Of a DNA stretch of 9,665 bases, positions 1 to 4,112 are shown piece by piece. The DNA comes from DATKLX01 sp035542155. GTDB taxonomy: Bacteria; Chloroflexota; Anaerolineae; Anaerolineales; Anaerolineaceae. Position 1 is the first letter of the stretch, and every line of letters begins with the position of its first letter. The translations under genes were made by a program, and so were the position numbers. The stretch is from the NCBI GenBank assembly GCA_035542155.1, contig DATKLX010000097.1, positions 1 through 9,665 on the forward strand. Reading direction: 5' to 3'. The notes beneath the pieces are model-generated. The model ran no database searches, was not told the origin of the DNA, and saw only the letters and a list, made by a program, of their open reading frames with translations.

Positions 1-283
1 TAAAAATGATCAGTGGATGCAGCAGAGTAAGTAAACTGTATTTTTATTGAGACTTGTGGAACCCCAATGGTCATTTTCTTCGCGAATCAGGAAACATCTT
101 CTGCTACCCTCCCTCCGTTTTTTTTAATTCTTCAGAGCTGCACTTGACTCTCCCCTTGCTGGAGTTCCGATTCTTGTGCTACGATTAATTCAGACAATGT
201 TGGTCTTTATGGTCAGGTGCAATCAGGTTTGCGATCTGGCCGCCGAACACCGTTCACAGATCACTTTTTTGCAGCTTTACCAA
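1..283. other. Noncoding stretch before the lipoprotein gene
   Basis: No convincing gene, RNA or promoter is seen. It has a T-run (around 118-125) after a C-rich stretch and an isolated TTGACT at 144-149, but no matching -10 box at normal spacing. The frame open from 176 is treated as untranslated leader. The end of an upstream gene is not visible in any frame with recognisable protein character. Confidence 0.5.
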
Positions 284-291
284 AAGGAAGG
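284..291 (+). promoter_or_regulatory. Ribosome binding site deciding the lipoprotein start
   Basis: AAGGAAGG lies just upstream of ATG 296; the AAGGA core is 7 nt from the ATG. This favours 296 over the upstream in-frame start at 176, whose extra 40 residues would bury the signal peptide. Confidence 0.65.
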
Positions 292-295
292 CGCT

Positions 296-874
296 ATGAA
301 AAAAATGAAGTTCCTGGTATGGTTCCCGGTCTTAATTCTGTCCAGCCTGGCCTGCTCGCTGGGCAGTACCGTCGGTAATACGGTCGGTAATACGGTCAAC
401 AATGCGGTCGGAAACGCGGTGAGCGGTGGCAAAAATGCCGGTACGGTTAATGATCTCTGGCCGGATGTGCCCAAGATGGACGGGATGACCAAAGTCGAAG
501 TCGACCTGCCCCTTACTGCCAGGCTGGCGTTCCAGGCGTTTATCTCCGCCAGCAGCAATAACGAGGGAACCATGGATTTTATCGCCTATCAGACCAAGGC
601 GAAGCCTGAAGATGTGACCAGTTTCTACACGGTCGAGCGCATGTCGCAGGCTGGCTGGAACATGCCGGACCAGGCCGGCTGCCAGACTGGGGACAGCGGC
701 CAGGTGGCAACCCAGATCAGCGGTATGGGCGGCGGGCTGTGTTTCTTCGGTAAAGACAGCGGCGATGGAAAAAGCACCTACCTGGCCCTTTTCTTCGGCC
801 AGGATGACAAAACCAAAGAAACCCAGGTCTTCTTTATCCGCGTCGAGGCCAAAAACCCGACCCCGACCCCTTAG
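296..874 (+). CDS. Small exported lipoprotein with TVGN repeat
   Basis: 192-aa protein of no recognised family. Residues 1-20 form a lipoprotein signal: KKMK, a hydrophobic core (FLVWFPVLIL) and the lipobox S17-L18-A19-C20, so Cys20 should be acylated and the protein anchored on the outer face of the membrane. A four-residue repeat (TVGN/TVNN/AVGN) follows at about 25-42, then a globular part (~52-185). That part contains an 'FYxxxxMxxxGW' motif (about 110-121), a pattern seen in small exported proteins of this kind, and two cysteines (129, 149) that could form a disulfide. The tail is NPTPTP, as in many Chloroflexota exported proteins. The frame is open from 176, but ATG 296 is chosen because it gives a perfect signal peptide and lies just after AAGGA (284-288). 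It stands alone and converges on the next gene. The lipoprotein call is firm; the function is unknown. Confidence 0.85.
   Translation: MKKMKFLVWFPVLILSSLACSLGSTVGNTVGNTVNNAVGNAVSGGKNAGTVNDLWPDVPKMDGMTKVEVDLPLTARLAFQAFISASSNNEGTMDFIAYQTKAKPEDVTSFYTVERMSQAGWNMPDQAGCQTGDSGQVATQISGMGGGLCFFGKDSGDGKSTYLALFFGQDDKTKETQVFFIRVEAKNPTPTP
371..418 (+). repeat. 12-bp tandem repeat, 4 units, inside the lipoprotein gene
   Basis: Four consecutive in-frame 12-bp units: GTCGGTAATACG twice exactly (371-382, 383-394), then two diverged copies GTCAACAATGCG (395-406) and GTCGGAAACGCG (407-418). They encode the (T/A)V(G/N)N spacer right after the lipidated cysteine. The exact first pair and diverged later pair suggest expansion by slippage. 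Confidence 0.85.
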
Positions 875-889
875 CCAGAATGGAACGGC

Positions 890-923
890 TCAGGGATGCC
901 CGCTGAGAGACGGGCATCCCTGA
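890..923. terminator. Bidirectional hairpin between convergent genes
   Basis: A perfect 13-bp stem (890-902 with 911-923, left arm TCAGGGATGCCCG) closes an 8-nt loop. It sits in the 58-bp gap between the stop of the lipoprotein gene (874) and the stop of the minus-strand exported-protein gene (933). There is no clear U-tract on either side, so a shared terminator or 3'-end stabiliser is inferred from position and stem strength. Confidence 0.7.
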
Positions 924-932
924 TTCCTGGCT

Positions 933-1514
933 TCAACCCTGGCGAGGGCGCAGCGCGACCACCAGCGCGGCCAGTCCCAGCACCACCCCGGCCAGTCCGG
1001 CGATCAGGCCCATCGTCCCACTATCGGGGCCCGCGGCCTGGCCGGCGGTCGATCCGGCTGGCTTGGGAAATTCATACTTCGCCTTTTCCTCCACCGAGCT
1101 GAATGTATCCGGCGCGCTGGTCATCGAAATGTCCACCGGCGTTCCATTGATGGAGCCGGTGATATGCCAGGTATAATCCCCCGGCGCGGTCGGGATCACG
1201 TCCGCTCCGTAAGCGCCATCCTCTTCGTCCCGCGCGTAGACTGGCAGCTCGGTTTTCGAACTCCCCATAATCAGCTCGGCCTTCAGTGTCTGTTCGAGGC
1301 CGTTGACTTTTTCACCCGTCTTGCTGTGGGTCACAAAAAGATCCAGGCTGTTGGGCTCGCCTACCAGAGCCGGCTCGTTGTGGAACCCGATCTCGATTTC
1401 GTAATCGCCCACCTCGGTTTTACCGTGGGCGAAGGCCGGGCCGGCACCTGCCAGAAGAATTAACAGCGCGCCCAGGCCAGCGGCCAGTTTGGTGATCCAT
1501 TGAATGTGTTTCAT
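933..1514 (-). CDS. Exported, C-terminally membrane-anchored CopC/YtkA-like protein
   Basis: 193-aa protein. Residues 1-29 are a Sec signal peptide (MKHIQWITK, hydrophobic LGALLILLAGAG, cleavage motif A27-F28-A29), so the predicted mature protein begins His30-Gly-Lys. Residues ~35-135 look like one beta-sandwich domain (alternating strands, PGDYTWHITGSINGTPVDI), resembling YtkA/CopC-type exported domains; this match is by eye only. Other histidines are H45, H63 and H117. A Pro/Gly/Ala-rich linker (~150-166) leads to one C-terminal membrane helix (~168-188) and a basic end, RPRQG. The domain therefore faces outward, tethered at its C-terminus. The frame could begin at TTG 1526, but that abuts AAGGGG (complement of 1527-1532) with no spacing, so ATG 1514 is preferred. 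It lies downstream of the His-rich gene and is probably co-transcribed. A copper or other metal role is inference. Confidence 0.75.
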   Translation of the reverse strand: MKHIQWITKLAAGLGALLILLAGAGPAFAHGKTEVGDYEIEIGFHNEPALVGEPNSLDLFVTHSKTGEKVNGLEQTLKAELIMGSSKTELPVYARDEEDGAYGADVIPTAPGDYTWHITGSINGTPVDISMTSAPDTFSSVEEKAKYEFPKPAGSTAGQAAGPDSGTMGLIAGLAGVVLGLAALVVALRPRQG

Positions 1515-1562
1515 GGTAATATTCAACCCCTTATCAATATTGAAATAGTCGCAGATCCAGAT

Positions 1563-1588
1563 CCTAAGGGTTTTCCAATCCCCTTAGG
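1563..1588 (-). other. Intercistronic hairpin
   Basis: A perfect 8-bp inverted repeat (CCTAAGGG at 1563-1570, CCCTTAGG at 1581-1588) with a 10-nt loop lies in the 106-bp gap between the two minus-strand genes. No U-tract follows on the minus strand, so it is more likely a partial terminator, attenuator or mRNA-processing/stability element than a full stop. Confidence 0.5.
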
Positions 1589-1620
1589 CCTTGTTAATGG
1601 GAGGCTTTTAGTCGTCAAGA

Positions 1621-1974
1621 TCAATTTTTTGGCGGGGGAGTGATGGAAACGGGCTTCCAGGCCCCTCCCTGGGCGAGATGCTCTCCGAGGTAGCGGAAGA
1701 TGTCCGCCAGGCCCATTAAGGCCAGGATCTCTGCCAGAGGGGCGAAAACGATTGGCGCGGCCGGAGCGGCCCCGCTCAAGACCATGTCCAGCAGGTAATC
1801 GTGCGAATGGGGTTCCTCCGCGTGCCCGAATGGGTGCGGGTGGGAGGCGCAGGGCTGCGCTTCCAGCCAGCAGGCCGGCAAACCCGGTTGAGCAAAGAGG
1901 GTATAGGCTGCCAGGAGGAGCAGGATCCAGCGGAGCGGTGCGGAGAGGCGGGGGAGAAGGGACGTCGCGTGCAT
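1621..1974 (-). CDS. Small His-rich exported or membrane protein
   Basis: 117-aa protein. An N-terminal hydrophobic stretch (about 15-28, WILLLLAAYTLFA) after Arg9/Arg14 is a signal peptide or membrane anchor. It is followed by a short Cys/His-rich segment (C35, C42, H45, H47, H51, H56, H58; SHPHPFGHAEEPHSHD), then a second hydrophobic region (~61-97) and a Pro-rich tail, ITPPPKN. The layout (short N-terminal helix, His/Cys cluster, hydrophobic half, Pro end) resembles DUF2946-type small proteins found near copper genes, but family membership is not established. This frame is preferred over an overlapping 181-aa frame (1523-2068) because that one is Arg/Pro-rich with no fold-like pattern. No clear Shine-Dalgarno precedes ATG 1974, and the frame closes with a stop 24 bases upstream, so this is the first usable ATG. 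It is first gene of a pair with the CopC/YtkA-like protein. Metal binding is inferred. Confidence 0.65.
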   Translation of the reverse strand: MHATSLLPRLSAPLRWILLLLAAYTLFAQPGLPACWLEAQPCASHPHPFGHAEEPHSHDYLLDMVLSGAAPAAPIVFAPLAEILALMGLADIFRYLGEHLAQGGAWKPVSITPPPKN

Positions 1975-2011
1975 CGCGAAAACAGGTAATCCAGATCAGA
2001 TAACTATGAAT

Positions 2012-2040
2012 ATTATCCCTGCCCGGACGCGAGTTGAAAA
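2012..2040 (-). promoter_or_regulatory. Minus-strand promoter for the His-rich/CopC-like pair
   Basis: Read on the minus strand: TTTTCA (complement of 2035-2040), 17-bp spacer, GATAAT (complement of 2012-2017). The -10 matches sigma70 at 5/6 and the -35 at 4/6. Predicted start is near 2005, about 30 nt before the ATG at 1974. Confidence 0.5.
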
Positions 2041-2072
2041 TACCATTTTTGGGTGATTGTGCACTCATTCGG

Positions 2073-2102
2073 TTGACAGTTTGGGACGCCTGCGGCTATG
2101 AT
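2073..2102 (+). promoter_or_regulatory. Strong sigma70-type promoter for the receiver-flavoprotein gene
   Basis: A perfect TTGACA (2073-2078), 18-bp spacer and TATGAT (2097-2102) give a predicted start near 2109 and a ~70-nt leader before ATG 2180. It lies 33 bp from the opposing promoter elements, so a regulator bound here could affect both transcripts. Confidence 0.7.
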
Positions 2103-2163
2103 TCGGGGTAAGCCCACGGGGATAGATGTCTTGCTTCTCTTGTGGATGAATATTGGACTCGTC

Positions 2164-2169
2164 GGAAGG
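2164..2169 (+). promoter_or_regulatory. Ribosome binding site deciding the flavoprotein start
   Basis: GGAAGG ends 10 nt before ATG 2180 but only 4 nt before the alternative TTG 2174. ATG 2180 is therefore chosen, removing two residues (MG) from the longest reading. Confidence 0.6.
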
Positions 2170-2179
2170 TTGATTGGGA

Positions 2180-3847
2180 ATGCCAAAACCGGTCATTTTT
2201 TGCATCGATGACGACCCGAGCGTACTGGGCGCGTTGGCCCGCGATCTGCGCGTGCGCTACGGCGAAGAATACCGCGTCCTTCAGGCGGAATCGGGCCAGG
2301 CCGCCCTGGATGCTCTCAGCGAGCTGAAGCAGCGCGGCGAGCCGGTCGCGCTGCTTCTGGTCGACCAGCGCATGCCCCAGATGAGCGGGGTTGAGTTTCT
2401 GGCTCAGGCGGTACGCCTCTTCCCGGCGGCCAGGCGCGTCCTGCTGACCGCCTACGCCGATACGGCATCCGCGGTCCAGGCGATCAACGCCGTCTCGGTC
2501 CATTACTACCTGGTCAAGCCCTGGGACCCGCCCGAAGATGCTCTCTACCCGGTGCTGGATGACCAGCTCGAAGACTGGAAAGCGGGGTACCGCCCAACTT
2601 TCAGCGGGATCCGCCTGATCGGACACCGCTGGTCCCCAGAGGCTCACCAGTTGAAGGATTTTCTCGCCCGCAACCACGTCCCGTACCGGTATCTGGATGT
2701 GGAGCTGGACCCCGAAGCCCGCGCCCTGCTCGAAGAGCTGAACCGCCAGGGAGCTGACCTGCCCGTGCTGATCTATCCGGATGGTGAGGTGGTGGAATGC
2801 CCCGAGATCAGCCAGGTCGCGGCGCGGATCGGGCTGCAGATGCAGGCCGAGCGCCCCTTTTACGACCTGTCCATCGTGGGCGGCGGTCCTGGAGGGCTGG
2901 CCGCCGCGGTCTATGGCGCTTCCGAGGGGCTGCGCACGGTGATGGTCGAGCGGCAGGCGCCCGGCGGGCAGGCGGGCACCTCGGCAAGGATCGAAAACTA
3001 CCTGGGTTTCCCCTCCGGCCTGAGTGGGGCAGACCTGGCGCGCCGCGCGGTCACCCAGGCCCGCCGTTTTGGGGTGGAGATCCTGACCCCACAGGAGGCA
3101 GTCGGGCTGGCCGCGGACGGGCCTTATCGCATCCTGACCCTGAGCGATGGCAGCCAGATCTCCAGCCATACGGTGATCCTCGCCCCCGGCCTGGAATACC
3201 GCCGCCTCGACATTCCGGGGGCGGATCACCTCCTGGGCGCGGGTGTCTATTACGGCGCCTCGCAGACCGAGGCGACCTACTGCCGCGAGCAAACTGTCTT
3301 TGTGGTCGGGGCGGGCAACTCCGCCGGCCAGGCGGCCATGTATTTGAGCCAGTACGCTGAAAAAGTGGTCATGCTGGTGCGCGGCGAGACGTTGGAAGCC
3401 AAGATGTCGCAATACCTGGTCGACCGCATCCGCCAGACGGCCAACATCGACGTCCGCCTCGAATCGGAGGCAGTGCGCCTGGACGGGGAGGACCACCTCG
3501 AGGCGGTGGCGGTTCACCACTGCCCCAGCGGCCAGGATGAGACCATCCCCGGGGTGGCCCTGTATATCTTCATCGGCGCGATCCCCTGCACCGGCTGGCT
3601 GGCGGACGCAATCTGCCTGGATGACCACGGCTTCATCCTCACCGGCGACCAGTTGAAAGATTGGAAAGGCCGCCTGCCATACGGCTGGCCGCTGGAGCGC
3701 GAGCCCTTCCTGTTCGAGACCAGCTTGCCGGGGGTGTTTGCCGTGGGAGACGCGCGCTCGGGTTCGATCAAGCGCGTCGCCTCCGCGGTCGGCGAAGGCT
3801 CCGTGGCGGTGCAGTTCATCCACCAGTATCTGGCCAAATTGAAATAA
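2180..3847 (+). CDS. Receiver / thioredoxin-like / thioredoxin-reductase-like fusion flavoprotein
   Basis: 555 aa in three parts. Residues ~4-125 are a response-regulator receiver: acidic D10-D12, phospho-acceptor D62 (LLLVDQRMPQMSG), T90 and K113-P114 (LVKPWD). Residues ~144-218 resemble a glutaredoxin/thioredoxin-like domain (RLIGHRW, LPVLIYPDGEVVE), but its active site reads W151-S-P-E, not CxxC. Residues ~228-553 are a two-dinucleotide-binding flavoprotein of the thioredoxin reductase family: FAD motif GGGPGG (234-239), E257, GGQ (262-264), a second dinucleotide-binding loop GAGNSA (377-382, probably NAD(P)H) and C-terminal FAVGD (520-524). The TrxR CxxC is replaced by YGAS/Q near 358-362, and no CxxC occurs anywhere in the protein. 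Fused response regulator/thioredoxin-disulfide reductases are a known annotation class, so the architecture is recognised; the missing cysteines argue against classical disulfide reduction. It is cytoplasmic (no signal or membrane span), monocistronic, with its own promoter, and no kinase lies beside it. Confidence 0.9.
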   Translation: MPKPVIFCIDDDPSVLGALARDLRVRYGEEYRVLQAESGQAALDALSELKQRGEPVALLLVDQRMPQMSGVEFLAQAVRLFPAARRVLLTAYADTASAVQAINAVSVHYYLVKPWDPPEDALYPVLDDQLEDWKAGYRPTFSGIRLIGHRWSPEAHQLKDFLARNHVPYRYLDVELDPEARALLEELNRQGADLPVLIYPDGEVVECPEISQVAARIGLQMQAERPFYDLSIVGGGPGGLAAAVYGASEGLRTVMVERQAPGGQAGTSARIENYLGFPSGLSGADLARRAVTQARRFGVEILTPQEAVGLAADGPYRILTLSDGSQISSHTVILAPGLEYRRLDIPGADHLLGAGVYYGASQTEATYCREQTVFVVGAGNSAGQAAMYLSQYAEKVVMLVRGETLEAKMSQYLVDRIRQTANIDVRLESEAVRLDGEDHLEAVAVHHCPSGQDETIPGVALYIFIGAIPCTGWLADAICLDDHGFILTGDQLKDWKGRLPYGWPLEREPFLFETSLPGVFAVGDARSGSIKRVASAVGEGSVAVQFIHQYLAKLK

Positions 3848-3921
3848 TCGAGAACTGAGATCCGCGAACCATCCCCCTTGATTCCTGGGTCCCTCTTGTT
3901 GGGCGATCTGCGCTCTGCTAG

Positions 3922-3978
3922 GGGTCGACCTATGTGTCGACCCGTCCTGCGACCTGCGACCGAAGGGAGGATCGACCC
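3922..3978. repeat. GTCGAC-rich palindromic cluster (REP-like candidate)
   Basis: An inverted repeat GGGTCGAC (3922-3929) / GTCGACCC (3936-3943) has a 6-nt loop. A third related block, AGGATCGACCC (3968-3978), could pair alternatively with 3922-3931. Between them is a tandem TGCGACC pair (3948-3954, 3955-3961). It lies in a noncoding gap (3848-4112) that otherwise shows only the downstream promoter. It could be an interspersed REP-like element or an alternative-hairpin terminator for the flavoprotein gene; copy number in the genome is unknown. Confidence 0.45.
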
Positions 3979-4047
3979 GGTACTGCGGCGCGGACGCGGA
4001 TTGGCGCTGGTCGGCTTAGAAAAGAACCTGGCAAGCGGCAATTGAAC

Positions 4048-4077
4048 TTGACATCCCGGATAAAAAATAGTTATATT
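4048..4077 (+). promoter_or_regulatory. Promoter for the sigma-like membrane fusion gene
   Basis: A perfect TTGACA (4048-4053) is followed by TTATAT at 17-bp spacing (4071-4076) or TATATT at 18 bp (4072-4077). Predicted start is near 4084, giving a leader of about 29 nt before ATG 4113. The strong -35 suggests housekeeping sigma rather than autoregulation by the encoded ECF-like domain. Confidence 0.65.
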
Positions 4078-4099
4078 TGATCTGTCCAGCAGGCAATAT

Positions 4100-4104
4100 A
4101 GGAG
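4100..4104 (+). promoter_or_regulatory. Ribosome binding site deciding the sigma-like gene start
   Basis: AGGAG lies 8 nt before ATG 4113, an ideal spacing. GTG 4107 (2-nt spacing) and TTG 4077 (overlapping the -10 box) are rejected as starts. Confidence 0.75.
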
Positions 4105-4112
4105 TAGTGTGC

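Noticed and set aside
144..149. TTGACT as a -35 box for the lipoprotein gene
   Set aside because: No -10-like hexamer at 16-19 bp; the nearest TACGAT is too far away.
176..295. N-terminal extension of the lipoprotein frame
   Set aside because: It would place 40 residues before a textbook lipoprotein signal, and the ribosome site is at 284-291.
896..1102. 68-aa plus-strand frame
   Set aside because: Lies across the convergent hairpin and antisense to the exported-protein gene; Pro/Arg-rich with no start signal.
1523..2068. 181-aa minus-strand frame overlapping the His-rich gene
   Set aside because: Arg/Pro-rich low-complexity translation without hydrophobic segments or motifs; the other frame shows a signal segment and His cluster.
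2096..3823. 575-aa open frame on the minus strand opposite the receiver-flavoprotein gene
   Set aside because: Long only because of high GC; residues lack any family pattern, while the plus strand encodes clear receiver, FAD and NAD(P)H motifs.
4077..4109. TTG 4077 and GTG 4107 as starts of the sigma-like fusion
   Set aside because: TTG overlaps the -10 box and GTG is only 2 nt from the Shine-Dalgarno; ATG 4113 has ideal spacing.
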